Under the pieces are notes generated by a model. The model was not told the origin of the DNA, ran no database searches, and saw nothing but the letters and a program-made list of their open reading frames with translations. Both the position numbers and the translations under genes were made by a program. DNA of 49,216 nucleotides from Acanthaster planci. Taxonomy: Eukaryota > Echinodermata > Asteroidea > Valvatida > Acanthasteridae. The DNA is taken from NCBI RefSeq assembly GCF_001949145.1, contig NW_019091456.1:558620-607835 (forward strand), given 5' to 3'. Below are positions 12,937-25,829 of this stretch, piece after piece (the first letter of the stretch is position 1; the number at the start of each line of letters is the position of its first letter).

Positions 12937-15900
12937 TTTAGCTTCGTGGGATTGTGTTCGAATAGGCCGTCCACCTATGTGACTGCATGTAATATCAACT
13001 CCGGGCGGTAATGACAAGGTCACAAGTCGGATCACAGGAAAATGCAGTAACGCACGCAAACAGTGACAAAATAATGCCCACATCACAGTTCACTAGACTA
13101 GCTTGTGATCTGGCTCCAGACTGGATGGCCTTTTGATTGGCTCATGGCCGACTCGTGATGGTTGACATGATTACATCTTCACATGATTTCTTCAAAGTGA
13201 ATGAAATATCCACGGAATTCAAGCATTATTTGATATCGAGTTTTCATTGGCGGCTTCTTGCCATAAGCATCCCCCATCGGCATCGCGCACCTACTGAACT
13301 GTCAGCCAGTGACAATATAGTCACGGGATCCTTTTAAGCCCATGTGCACCGAGGTTGGGGTGCGGATACCTTTAAGAAAAAACGAGCCGGCCTCTCGACA
13401 TTCACGCGGCTAAAACAGTAGCCCCGAGCCAAACATAATTAGCGGAGAGATGACAGGCAATTATTGTCCCCTGATGGAGGGGGGGGGGGAAACTGCAACG
13501 GTCGCCTTCACCTGCCAAGAAGCCAGGCCCGAGATCGCGCCTAATCCCTCGCTCATCCCACGTGTTGCCCGCCAGCTTCCTCCCCTCTCCCCTGCGCGGT
13601 GGAGGATATCTCTTCGCCTACTGCCAACTTCTTTTTGCTTCGAAAGAAGGAGTAAATTACCGACTGCTTTCTTTCTGCTTCCGATGCTTTTTTTTTCCCC
13701 CTTCTTTTTAATTCAGAATCATCCCCGGGGCTAGGAACAGTTTCCATGGAAACGACATCAGCACGGATAGGTTGCGGTCTAAATAATCCTCTTTCTCAGA
13801 TAGCATAGCTCTTGATTTTCAGGACGATATTAAAATAGTTTTCAAAGGAAAATGAAATGAAGAATTGCATCTTATTTTTGCTCCTTGACGATTGTGTGGG
13901 CAATTAAATTTTGTGCTATTCACATTTCTAGTTTTCTGTTGCAGTTTTGCGAACAAGTGCAACAGCAAAACAGTGGCCTAAGCAATATTTTTAAAATCCA
14001 ATATAATTGGGAATCAAACCACCAAATGAGATATACCAGCACTGACTACTAAATAAATATATCTCCCTTTCTTATTGGGACAAATGCGCAATATTGAAGC
14101 AACAATGCCTGGTACTTATGAAATTTGAACCTTTAGCGAATTTAGGATGCCTATGGACTGGTAAAATTTTCAGGGGAAAGTCCATTGCTTATTATGTGAC
14201 CTGCACATTTTCTAGGCCTAAGCTTTGAATTTTCAATGAGGCATTTGTGTAAATACGTTTTCAACTTGTGCATCAATAATAGCAATTGGTTTCATTGCCG
14301 CTCGTTAAGGAGAATTTTTCCTATTCAGCCCCGTGTCCGGTCTATATTTGGAAATAACTTCAAATTAGCTAACCCTTCACAGCTGTTATGATAAAGAAAC
14401 AGATATTCCAGCGAACAAGATGCGTAACGTTGTAAAACTATAGGTCGCACCTTTTTTTGCCATGTCCAACTTTAATTCTGGTCCAGCCGGTGCATTCCGT
14501 CAACTTGTTACTCTTACCACTAAGTGGTAAGTTTTCGAGTGTTATTCCGCCCAATTGCATTTCAAGATCTTCACAAGGTCTCTAAAACGCTCGGCAAACA
14601 ACCCATTTGCCCAGCGATGTAGGGGGGAGCGGCATTTATTTTTGGGCAATTCTCTTTCCTCAAGTAAAGAGATCTGCTTTTTCTACAATCCTGTTCACCA
14701 CCAGCACGTGCTGTTCTCATGTTTTCTCTCTTAACTTCGCCCGAGGTGAAAACGGCGATAAAAACCCATTCCTCGGAGTTGTTTTGTCCCCTTGTCTTTC
14801 TCTCTCTTTCTGCCTGGACAATCTTAACCACTCTCAAGACGCAAGCGCGGTCTCCGCTTCCGGCCCCGTGTCTCCCCCTCTCCCCTGTTCCTATCTCTTT
14901 CGATCGCTGCGCCTTCTCCAGACCCCAGCAGTTCCTACGAACACTCGACCTACAAAAACCCTGGACCGGGGGAAAACACGGCAAGCCGTCGGCAGCTAGG
15001 GCTCTCTCCTCGTGTGCCAGGCTTACTGACTCGCCTGCCAAGCCAAGGGAGCGAGAAGGGGGGAAAAAGAGCCAGCCAGCATTGAGTCTTTAATTGATTC
15101 GGCCACAAGTACTGCCAAAATGGATTTTTGCAAGACGTGCTCAAATCAATTTCCAGATCTCGCTCACTTAACGGTGATACGAAGAACTACTCGGCGAGCG
15201 GGTATCAAGTGTAGCGCTGGCGTTCTCTAGCTCGTCTTGGCTCACTCTTAGCTCCCGCCGTCCTCGCCAAGAGAAGTCAGGCCTGTGGATAACGGCAGTA
15301 CGCCCTCCAAGTACCTGCCCTGGCCGTAACACGAGGACACCAGTATGGGAACTACAGATGAAACATAACCCGCCACAAAGTGATATCTGTCACGCTAGCG
15401 TGAAGTCAGAGAAAGAGAGAGAGGTTTGCAGAGAGTAGGGGCAAACGGTGGAGAGCAGAGCTGGCGAAAGGGACAGACAGAAAAACAAGAAAGAGAAGAG
15501 TTTGTGTCAGATGAAGGGTGCTGAGCGAGTTCATGTGAAGGGGGTCTATATGGTAATGTGGTTTAGACGTACGTAATGACCGTGAATAAACTCGATATGC
15601 GTTAGGCGATCTCCGTGCACGCCCGGTGTCGGCGTTGTCTCGAGCGGACAGCGTCACCAGGTTATAAGGTGCAGACTCGGTTTTCCCCCGAAGCTAATTG
15701 TGTTTGGTCTAGGCGTCGATCAGGGGCTGCCGATGTGTTCGGTTGCCTTTGGAGGGTGGTTGTTTACCCCAAGGTTGCGGAACCCATACCGGAAAGCTTT
15801 GGTGTAATAAAAGAATCAATCCAACCGAGTGTAGACGGTAGACTTTTGGTTTATTGAAATGCATTGTAAAAGACCCAGTCTTTTTGTCAACGTATAGTCC

Positions 15901-16734
15901 TCTTGTTTGTAAAGTGGTTACAAACGGAACAAAAGTCCTCCGAATTTGACACCAATTTAGCTCAGTTCAAACCTTCCACAACTAAATTTCAGACAAACTG
16001 TTCATGCTTAGTTAGAAGACAGACATTTTATGGATTGTGTGCATGTTCATATTTTTATATTAAGCAAAAGAAATGTACGAATGTGGATTTTATACTCAAA
16101 TACGCACCTTGAGCGATTCTATACAGGGTACTATCGAAAGACCAAAAGACCGATAATAATTATCAAGGAAACGCAAAGCCTTGTGGGTAGCTTGCCGTCA
16201 TGATCAATGCACCTACATCACACGCGGGCGTGCTGACCCCTAGGGCATCGGTCAAACAAAGTTTCACGCCTTCTCCTAATCAACAGGCCCCGGTATGGAG
16301 CAACATACGCGCCTGCACGAGCCAGCAGCTTACGTAGGCGTGCATTTTATTTCCAGCCGCAGACAAAATACCTAACACGACCAGAATCCATCCATCAAGA
16401 TCTCAAAGAAACTATCTGTTCGGCTCCCTTAGTTCGGGAGGTGGGTTGGAGTGCACATGTACATGTACATACCCACGGAATTTGAGCGAGTGCAACAAGT
16501 CATCCTCGTAGGAAATCATAGAAATGAGGAAATGGGTCGGTCGATGTTGACAGCTGCGTACATCGTCTGGGCCTGGATTTATGACTCGTCTGCCTACACA
16601 CAATATTTTCTGTTGTCATTACGCAAACATGACGAGGTCGTCGATTCATAATCTGCGGGCGCCCAAGTGGACTGCGCATAATCGCCCATGTCATAAAAGT
16701 TGAGTGCAACTTTGGCTGAGGATAGTCCGAATGA

Positions 16735-16768
16735 TATTTATGTATGTATTTATGTATGTATGTATGAG
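16735..16768. repeat. (ATGT)n microsatellite
   Basis: TTTATGTATGTATTTATGTA followed by TGTATGTATG; about eight imperfect tetranucleotide units. Confidence 0.8.
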
Positions 16769-18609
16769 TCCAGGCCGCGCTCACTTAAGCCTTCCATAGC
16801 CCAAGGAAGATTATGAAGTGTATACGAAGCAGGCCAAAGTGGGAAGAGTAAGGGAATGCGTAGGATTTTAAAATGCCGCATTACAGTTAGAGTATCCTTG
16901 CCGAGGAAAGGGACGGTCGTTTTAAATATAGCACGAAACGAGACCATCTGCGCGCTCGAAAAGAGACCAACTGGCAACTACATATGCAGTCCCAGTTGTA
17001 TTATATTACTAGAGGCCTACACCCACTCTGCAGTGGAGATAGGGATAGTTTACGTAGCAGCCCACTGCCATCTTGTAGGTCAGTTCTTTGCTCTGCTGGA
17101 GTGTGCATGAGTAGAACCTTTATGCGTATCCCTGTGGGACAAAAGCGCTGGCCTTTAAGATGGCTGCCATGCAAAGCCTTTATTGACAGTGCCCTAAAGC
17201 ACTATCAAATAGTGATGCTCACTATTTCCAACGGCTTTGCAAGGCAGAGTAAGTCACAGAATAAGCTAGCTGGCACAGGGGCTGGGCTCTGATATCATCT
17301 CGAGTGTCCAAATTCAGGCTGCAAATCCTGCCAAAGTGTCAGCCTTAGCGCCGTTGTCTTTGTGCGTCCAGCTAAAGACGCATTCGTCGGAAAAAGGCGA
17401 AAGGGGTACATGCACACGACGATGAAAGTTGGAGGTGTGCAGTCCGTGCCACAAGCACATGCGTGCGGAAACTGTTGCGCACGTGATCAAGTCTTTCACA
17501 TCTAGGCCCTCGTGAGCACGGCCCAAGCTGCTCCACTCACCATTGATTTGTGAAAGTTAACCCATTTATAACTTTACCAATGCAGCTGCCACTGAAATTA
17601 TTTGGAAATGACACGCGTGTGCCTTACACTGTGTAGCTATGCATACCTCTCGCCAAATGGTGCTGCCCAGACTGACACCAAATAAGTGTCAATTTTCTAG
17701 CCAGTCAGTAATCGTGAAGTCATCTGGTGTTGAGCTATTGCATTTTTTTTCCAGCGGGTTTGGATCTGTAAATGGGTGTTACATACCGAATGAAGATGGG
17801 AAAGATGAATTTCGGGTTTGATGATACGTACACTGAGCTGTAGCTAAAAGGGACAATGCAAACAAAATCCAGTTGTTTTGAGAGCAGCGAATGCTACTTT
17901 AATTAAGAAAGTGAGACACGAGGGGGAAACTTTGCTCCTGCAAGTTCGGCTAGGTGTTTTTGGTCATTCCATTAGTCCGCTGGCAGGGTTTGAAGAGGAT
18001 GGAGGCACGTCGCGCGATGGCAAGATCGGGAAACCGTGCAAAACAGCTACTCCAACCGAAAACCGAGACCCGAGCCAGAAATAACACAACAAGAAGTACT
18101 AATTACTAGCGGCTCCGGTTTCATAAGATGAAACAATACCGAGCCACGTCCAGAGAAAGACGGGGAGAACGGGCCCGGGATCGGGGAAGAGGTGAAATTG
18201 TCGGGGGTGAAGGAGAGCGCCAGTGGAAATTGGGTGTGAAATGCCGAAAGCCCTCAGGACGCGAGGCGCGGTAACGCGAGCCCCCGTCGGCCGCGGTATT
18301 TTCCGAGGACTCGGATGTGTTAAAAATAGAGGGCAGGGGGTGTCGAATTCCCGCAGAATCCGCGGAGAGTAAAGCGGCCGAGGGACAGGACCCACTAAAG
18401 CCAAAAGAAGTGAAAATTTGGTTTTAATTTTGATGTGTTTATACGGGGGAAGAATTCAAATCTCTGTTATTGATACTACCTGTGAAATTATTGAGCAGAA
18501 AACAATGCTAGCACACTATGCTTCATTTCGGCACGCTTGCACAGTGCCCACTTCATGACCTGTACTAGAAATTGCAGTTGACGTTCCTATGAAAAGATTG
18601 GGACACAGG

Positions 18610-18720
18610 GTGTTGATTATAAATATGCAACGGCTCAGCAGATCCAGTGATCTGATTGGTGGGTTGTTGATCACGTGTTATTGAACTATTCGCCTCATCC
18701 CACCAATAGCCGCTCTCAGT
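18610..18720. promoter_or_regulatory. Possible regulatory cluster (TATA/octamer-like, CACGTG, paired CCAAT)
   Basis: Within 110 bp: TTATAAATATGCAA, ATTGGTGGG and its inverted partner CCCACCAAT, and TGATCACGTG (E box). The two CCAAT motifs are inverted about 45 bp apart. The motif grouping is suggestive only; no adjacent exon is recognised. Confidence 0.25.
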
Positions 18721-20329
18721 TCCACAGTAAATGAACTATTTCACTGTTACAAGAAAACCTTAAACATGTAAGCGTTTGGGCATGTAATATTCAGGAGGGA
18801 TTTTTTTTTCATCCTTGAGGGTTTTTTCGTCCGGGATTTGTTTGAGTGATGCAGCCTTTTTTCAGGATTTCTTCGGGTGTTGCATAAATCTTTTCACTTT
18901 TTGTACGTGTAATGGGAAAGATTTGGTGACATATGAAGTTTGTCTAACCATAGCATTATTCCACATCTATCATGTGTATACTCTTACGCAGTGCTAGATT
19001 TTATGGCTTTGCAAATCCCACAAAATCCGATAAGTGCCTCGTTCCATTTGACTAAAACTTCACTTTTAGTTCCTCAACATTAGGAACACCCATGCGCCGA
19101 CAACGTCATCGTGCCTTTTGCATTGTAAATGTGCACAGGGGTAGATTTTGACGGTTGAAAAGAATCTTCGCCATGGGCGCACAAATTAGCAAGAAGTTTT
19201 TGGTGTCTCTCTCACACACATGGGGTATATCCAAAACGGGCTAGCAGCCGTATAAGGCTACGTCTGTTGCCAATATAATATGCAATCGACGAAGACCAAG
19301 ACCTAGCCTAAACGCCAGATTCGAAGGCAGCCGAATTACACTTTGGCAAGGGGACGGGTTACACAGCGCAGTCTCTTTTCCTGTATTTAGTTTCAAACCC
19401 GCAAGCCCTAAGATGTGGAGCAGAGAGGGTGAAGTTCTGGTTTTAATTTTTGACATGGGAAAACTTCCGGAGTGGGTATTAAAAAATCGACATACCGGCA
19501 GCAAGCAGGAATCACACCCGGGCCGAAGAATGGCAGGCAAAGGGCTTGTCGTCGTGACAACCCGAGTCCCTCGATTCGTTTGGCGCCACTTTCATTCATT
19601 TATTCATAGAAAACTGAAAAGCGGCTTCGCCATCGTATGCAGTGAACACAAGTATACAGCTGCTTTCACCGAAAGAGCAAGCTCTTGGCACGATTTGCAA
19701 GCGCGGATCTAAGACCAACTTTTCAGGATGGGGGTTCCGAGGCAGGAGCCAAAAAGGTTGAGTAGTTTTTTTGTGTATTAAACCTTTTTATGGCGTTTCT
19801 GAGGCTAAATGTTTTCTGAGGTTACACACTTTGGGACGGGAAGGGGGCACAAAATAGTCTCCAAAAATCACCTTTTTCTGATTAAAAAAAAACTGCCCTT
19901 TTTCTGGGAGGATGACCCCGTCGCCCCACCCCCATTCGCTAATGCGCTCATAGTGTTATTATTATAGGCTTTCAGATTCCAAACGAGTAGATATCTCACC
20001 ACTATGCACGAGTAAAAGCCGTGGGGGGGGGAATTTGTCGCCCAACAATTTGGTGGGAGCTCGCCTCTGCAGGTGAAAAACAAAGTTATGTGTCGTAATA
20101 AAGTATTTCCTGTTTGTGTATCGACTGGTATAGTAGAAGTTATCTTCCAGTTGTCTTCCGCGCGGCCGATAATGGATTCGTCGCTACTTGGGCGTCTGTG
20201 TAGAACCGAAGACAAATGCCATCAGAAGATCCATGAAGAGAAGAGAATATTGAATAATTCAAAATCGGGTGATATCTGGTCGCAGCCATTAAGTGAATAA
20301 TTCAGAGGGGGTGCATGTGTGTGTTTTGT

Positions 20330-20640
20330 GTGGTTGCAAGAGGAAAAGGGGGTAACGGGGAGACAGCGGTGTGCCCAGGACAGGTGGACCGGCAGGTTGA
20401 CGGGCGGACGGGGTAGAAGCGGCATCGATTCCCCGGGCACATCCCGCGTCCCTGTTCAAACACCACCAGGGGGGCCCGCGGTAGTTCGCCCCACATCTGG
20501 AGCAGACTTAGCCGAGAGCCTGCCAATCAGGGCCGGCTAACACCTCGCGGGGGATCGATGCCGGGCCCATCGATTGGCTCGCCGAGTGCTTTTGCCATCT
20601 CCGCGGCTGGCGTGCAAGCGATAAACAGAGAAAGGGGGAG
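20330..20640. promoter_or_regulatory. GC-rich block with repeated ATCGAT motifs
   Basis: A GC-rich island in AT-rich surroundings. It holds CATCGATTCC (20424), GATCGATG (20553) and CATCGATTGG (20568); ATCGATT resembles Onecut/Cut-type homeodomain sites. A CATCTG E box is also present. A cis-regulatory role is inferred. Confidence 0.3.
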
Positions 20641-20810
20641 GAGGGGGGGGAGGAAGGCAGAAGAAAGGAACAAGCAAAAAGGCGGCACAGGACAGAAATC
20701 TGGACAAGAGTAGAGAAAAAGGAGACGATGTCATTAAAGATGCGACGAGATGGAGGCAGAAGAGGATAGAGGAGACACATAAAAAGGAGATCGAAGAGTG
20801 AAAAAAAGTT
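20620..20810. other. Purine-rich tract
   Basis: About 190 bp with the + strand dominated by A and G (AGAAAGGGGGAGGAGGGGGG and further GAGGAAGGCAGAAGAAAGG-type runs). The minus strand reads as a pyrimidine tract. Potential triplex-forming sequence; no gene seen. Confidence 0.5.
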
Positions 20811-21103
20811 GTCACGTCTTGTGTACACAAGCCGATGGGTATAATAGCCGGAGGCAAATTGCGTTATCCCGGCCTGACCTTCTGAGTAAACATGAGAGAC
20901 CTCAGGGAACTACCAAGGCACAGTTTAAAAGCAAATTCGCCATGGCCTGCATTAAAGAGGACCTAGCCCTGCGAGGGAATTGAGGCCTGACTGTGTGATT
21001 GCAGGGGGCGATTGGTATCATCTGCCTATTGTAGTTATTTTCTGACACATCCTTTGAAACTTTTTCAGAATTTTTTTTTTGTACGTGTTTCGAATGATCA
21101 TAT

Positions 21104-21394
21104 CGGGCAGTCATATTGGTGCAGTGTGGTTCTTTCCTGGCTTCCCACCTCTGTGGTCTGGGTTCGATTCCCCCCTCGGTCCACATGTGGATTGGGCTTT
21201 CAGTCCCTACCTGATTCCGAGGGTTTTACCCAGACTATTCCTCTGAGGTTTTCCTCCCACCTCTAAAACTGTAACTGCTTCTCATTGTCTCCTCTCTACA
21301 GGTCTCTTCAGGAATGCGAGCTACAGTGCCTGGGGCGCTTTTGAGGAATCCTTGGTTTCATTGGCAGAAATAATAATAATAATAATTAATAATG
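21104..21394 (+). mobile_element. tRNA-derived SINE, copy 3
   Basis: A-box-like GTCATATTGGTGCAG, B box GGTTCGATTCC (21161-21171), then GTGGATTGGGCTTTCAGTCC. The body is almost collinear with the copy at 4426 through CTGTAACTGCTTCTCA and GGGGCGCTTTTGAGGA. It ends in an (AAT)n tail, as expected for a retroposed SINE. Confidence 0.75.
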
Positions 21395-24300
21395 ATAACT
21401 TTGTGTTTTTTAAGGATATTCCACATCACTTCAAGCATGCATTGTTAAAATGTTGGAAAAATTTCCCCGTAAAATTAAACACTGTCTCCCTTTTCCCATC
21501 ATGATCAAGCCTCCAAAGTGATATGACTTAATCATTCATTTCTAGAATACAAACGACAGAAATGAATTGTGACTGTGTGTTTCACACTTGGCTATAGGAA
21601 CATTCAGCATTCGGGTTCCTCCTCATGGGGTAGCCCTTGTTAACTTGCCTCAACCTCTGCAAAAGTACTCGAACTCCCCTGAAGTACCCTGCCCCCGATG
21701 AAACGTATTCCTCCCACCTAACACCCTACAGCTCCTCCCGTTTCCCCCTTCGACATTGTTTATACCCCTCTTGAGTTCCCGGCAAACAAAGGCCGGAACG
21801 ACCCAGTCGCTGGCCTAAAACTTTATCCCCGTCCAGCTCCAACCACAGACACACCTGAAAACGCGGTTATAAGACGGAGAGGAGCGATCGGTTACCGCGC
21901 CCAGTCGTGACCCGGCGGTCTCGAAGCCCGCTGCCGGCGGAAGAAGTACAGGGAACCCTCAGTGACTAAGTTTTCTGCGGTGTCGCCGCAGATAAAACAA
22001 CGGTTTACTTAGTGTACGCGAGGCCAGCCTCCCTGGCCGATGCCTCCCATGGGCAGACGGCAGGAGATTCGCCGGCGATTCGCTTGGAAAGGGAAGAAGG
22101 GGGGCCGTGAAGGTGTCTGAGTGAGAAGAAATCACAAACCCAATGAGTCCCAAGGTTAGCCATGCTCGATCGGGTTTCATGGCGGCAGTGGTAACATAGG
22201 CTGGCTCGATCCCCGCTTATTATTTTGTCACGGCGATGTGGGATCATTTTCATGAATCATCAAAAAAATCTCCAGTTTTTTTTCAACTTTTGAATTTAAA
22301 ATCAAACATGTTTATATAATAAACTTGTGTATATTTACAGGGAAGTTCTTATATATATATATTTTAAAATCTTACTTTGTGTGTGTTTTTGTACTTTTTT
22401 TGCCCTCGGTTTTTAAGGTGTTTATTTTACGTTTTTGGAAGGAAAAGGCATACAGTAACACACTCTGCGCATTTGACGGTGTGAAAAGCACTTGGCGCGC
22501 TATTTTCAAAGTATGAAAAACGCTGAGCGGACTTTTTGTTCTCTAAAGCCATTTCCGCCTGATCTGGCAAAGAAATAGAATGAAGTGAAACCTTTATGCA
22601 AGAATCATCTATGGGGGCTGCCGGAACCGTGGGCAATGGTGATAATGTCGCGGGTGAATGTTTAGATGTGACAGTGGTGATCGTCAAGGAGACTGTATGT
22701 GGTGATCATTGTGCAAATGAAGTGACGACCGCGTTAAAGGTAGATGTGGCTCGCCGGTAATAGTAACAAAACGCGCGGGAAGAGTGATTGCGGTGGGCCT
22801 ACTGAATTCAAACCGTGTGGGCATTCAACCAACGGCGTCCAATATTCTGACGACCAGTGGCTCAAACGGACACCGAAGGTGTTATATTTGCACCCGGGCA
22901 TGTGCGTACAGTGAATGACGACAGTGACGGCGTCGACACTCTTCGTGGCAACACCCATGACGTCGACGGTTGTAACAAGGGCAACGACATGCATGGCTAC
23001 GACAGTGGCTGAGAATGGTTTACAGCGCAGGACTTTAATTGAATAATATTCGGCTTGATGATGTCTGGAGTGTTTTAGCACAAAAGCGTATACAGAGAAA
23101 GTACTTCATATGTAACTAATGCACTGGCAGAAAGGGGTTCCGTTCATTTTTGTCACAGAATTGTTGCTTCTGGAGAAACGCGATATGTAGACACGTTGTG
23201 ACGCTTTCCTGTCATCGGTTCGTTCGCACCTGCTCTTTGCCGAGTCAAGGTCGAGAGCCCTTTGTTCCACTTTCCAGTCTTGTTGTTACCATGGCGACTT
23301 CGTCCAGACGGGCAGGAAAATGTTGACAAGTAACAAAGAACTGTGGAAAAAAAGCACGTAGCCCCCAAAACACACACGGCGTAAGAAATAAAGGTCCGTT
23401 ATACAGAATGGCACGGGGATTTCGAAGTAATACTATTAGTCCGGGCAAGAAGCAGGCCAAGCAGAGAACTCCGCGTGCCGTGGCCGGGTGATGAAAGCGC
23501 GAGCAGCCCGGCTAAATATTATTGGTTTGCCTTGTTAGAAATCATGGAGGCGGAAAACAGACCGATAAACAGCCGATATGCCTCAAGCTAGCAGGGCGCC
23601 ACTTTTCGAATACTGCACTGCCAACACACAATTCCATGTTCAGTCAATTATATATTGCTTTCCCCTCTCGGTGTTGAAAGAGTTACAGAAGAAACATGAA
23701 TTATTCAAAGAGAGCTGATAATTGCTTCCTTTTTGGATAACATCCAATAGGTTTTCATGCCCCAAGTGGAAAGGGGGCGTCCATATTTCAATTTGAGAAA
23801 TTCAATATCACCATTAGTTTCTCGTTGTTACTGAAATGCACGTTTCAAAACAACGGAGCCACGTGGATGGCTTTGAATGTATAAAGTTTGAATGAATCTG
23901 CAGGTCCACTGCTAAAAACCAAAATGGAATTAAAAGAACGAGTTTGAAAAACTTATAACTTGAGGGGCCATGTTGAAACGTCCGACGGAAACAATGCAAA
24001 ATCGGAACAGCGGGGGTATTAATCTCTCAAACACGTGAACTGTCATAAATGTTCGAATAAACTGTTCTTAGTTGTGAACGAAATGAGTTTTTGACTCTGT
24101 GGTAAAAATAATCACAAGACACAGACAATTAAAGCCATTTTGAAGTTTTAATTAAGGACGAACATGACGGTAAAACCTGTAACTTAATAGAATAACGACC
24201 TTCATTCTCCTGAATAACACAAATTGCCCAGAGTTTGCCCACCAAACACTACCACAAAACTGCCTCTTTTGTGGCCAATTAGCATTTTGGCTATCCCTCC

Positions 24301-25663
24301 AATTACACCCATCTCCCCTCCCCCGGGCAATGCCCTACTTCGCCGCCGGCGCCAGCGCCAGAACTCCCGGCCAAGTTGCCGAAATGCAATACCTAGGGCG
24401 GCCGTGAGCCCCTGGCTACCCTACACCCCTCGTCCGGGTCTCAATGCTCGCCTTGAAAGTAAAGTAGGCCGCCGCTGGCCCCCCTCAACCAATCTTACCG
24501 CTCCGCTGGACATAAAAAGCGCCGGCGGGGATGTGTTAGTAAACATAAAAGAGAGCTTCTCGCGTGCGTGCAGTTCCGTGTGGAGCTCGGGACGGCACCA
24601 GGTGCTCGCTGCGATCGTGACGGGGGCAGAGAGGCGCAGGCACCGCACAGCGAGCGCGTAATACGACCCCCGCTAACCGAGTCAAACCGGACTCCTGGGC
24701 GTCCGTGGAAAACAAGGGACAGGGGTTTACAAGGGGAAAAAACCCAACACCTCCAGAGAACCGTGAAGTCTCCGGGGATGGCTGATGTTTTCTACAGTAC
24801 AGTCAACTTCTGGGGTTTTTCTTTGGACAGAGATTCGTCGGGGGGTCTTTGGCCCTTCAGGGAGCCTCGGACGGTCAATTATTTCGGCATAATCGACGGG
24901 CCAGATTAAAACGCAAGCGTTGTCGTAAGCGGAAACAACTCTTTCGCGTGCACTCATTTCGGTCTCCAACAGAGCATGGGTCATATCAACATTTTTCATC
25001 AAGAAATCAATTGCAGTCTGCTTCAAAAGCAGATTCCATGTTCTAAGCCCGAAACCGGCTGTAAATAACTTACACACCAAAATCTAACCTCTTCCAAAAT
25101 AGCCCTTGAATTTATTGAGAGAATATTTGAAAATCTCCACGAGTCCCCGCCACAGATTAAGACATGCAGAAGACAGCATTTCCTTTACAATACCAAGCGG
25201 GTTCCTTTATCTCTCCATTTTTTTTTCAATTTCGCCACATGCACCCATGAATACCTTAACCACTATAAATTCACGACAGGTTACAGCAAAAGAATAAATA
25301 CGCTAGGAGCTACATTCCAAGCAATTTGAAAGGATGAGTTTCACAACGATTACACCGACTCTGCAAGCACAAGCTGAGTTGATTGGTCAGATAAAATAAG
25401 CACCGTCAAATGATTGGTTAGACTAACAAAGCTGAAAGCATTTAAAACTAATTATAAACGCTCCGAGAAGTAAACATCAGATTTCATTTGTGCATATTTG
25501 CATATGATTATCAATACTGCTATGAACAGAAATTCCTCAAGTTGTAGAATAAAATAAATCTCTAAGTAAAGAACGTAAACTTCCATACTGGTGGGCGTTC
25601 GATGTATGAATGAAATGTAAACACAGCTGCATTTCATTCAGCGTAAAAGACGTCATATAATGG
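21395..25663. other. Gene-free stretch
   Basis: GC-rich block at 21640-22250, a degenerate GTGACGRC-type repeat at about 22620-23000 (GACAGTGACGGCGTCGAC, GACGTCGACGG), then the CpG-rich block at 24220-24900. No exon recognised. Confidence 0.5.
24220..24900. promoter_or_regulatory. CpG-rich block, possible CpG island or promoter
   Basis: The strongest GC/CpG concentration in the gene-free half (for example CGCCGCCGGCGCCAGCGCCA and CTCGGGACGG). Two CATAAAA-type TATA-like elements lie near 24510 and 24545. Open frames occur on both strands but none is recognisable, as expected for GC-rich sequence with few stops. Confidence 0.25.
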
Positions 25664-25829
25664 GGGCGATTCATAAAAGTGCGCCTCCAAGAGTTTGCAA
25701 CGCGTTGGCCAATCACAACGCGCGAGATTTGTCGTCCTTTTCCAAACGCGCATTGGGTCGACAGATTTCGCGCATAGTGATTGGCCAACGCGTTGCAAAC
25801 TCTTGGAGGCGTACTATTGTGAAACGCCC
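25664..25829. mobile_element. Foldback element with long near-perfect arms
   Basis: A 166-bp inverted repeat. The 35-nt blocks 25682-25716 and 25777-25811 are exact reverse complements, and homology continues outward to GGGCG(A/T)TTCA and inward past the CCAATCAC. Each arm contains CCAAT and ACGCGT motifs. No clear target duplication was identified, so calling it a transposon is inference; it could also be a cruciform-forming regulatory palindrome. Confidence 0.6.

Larger units (their letters stand above)
10556..21103. other. 10.5-kb gene-free stretch with scattered GC-rich blocks
   Basis: Apart from the separately listed repeats and motif clusters, I see only AT-rich sequence interrupted by GC-rich blocks at about 10970-11260, 13440-13740, 14570-15080 and 18100-18400. 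Open frames inside the blocks (for example 14571-15041, minus) overlap frames on the other strand and match no family I know. Confidence 0.5.

Noticed and set aside
14571-15041. 157-codon frame on minus strand
   Set aside because: Lies in a GC-rich, stop-poor block where frames are open on both strands; no family recognised.
22734-23081. 115-codon minus-strand frame rich in Val/Thr
   Set aside because: The repetitive peptide results from a degenerate GACGTC/GTGACG DNA repeat.
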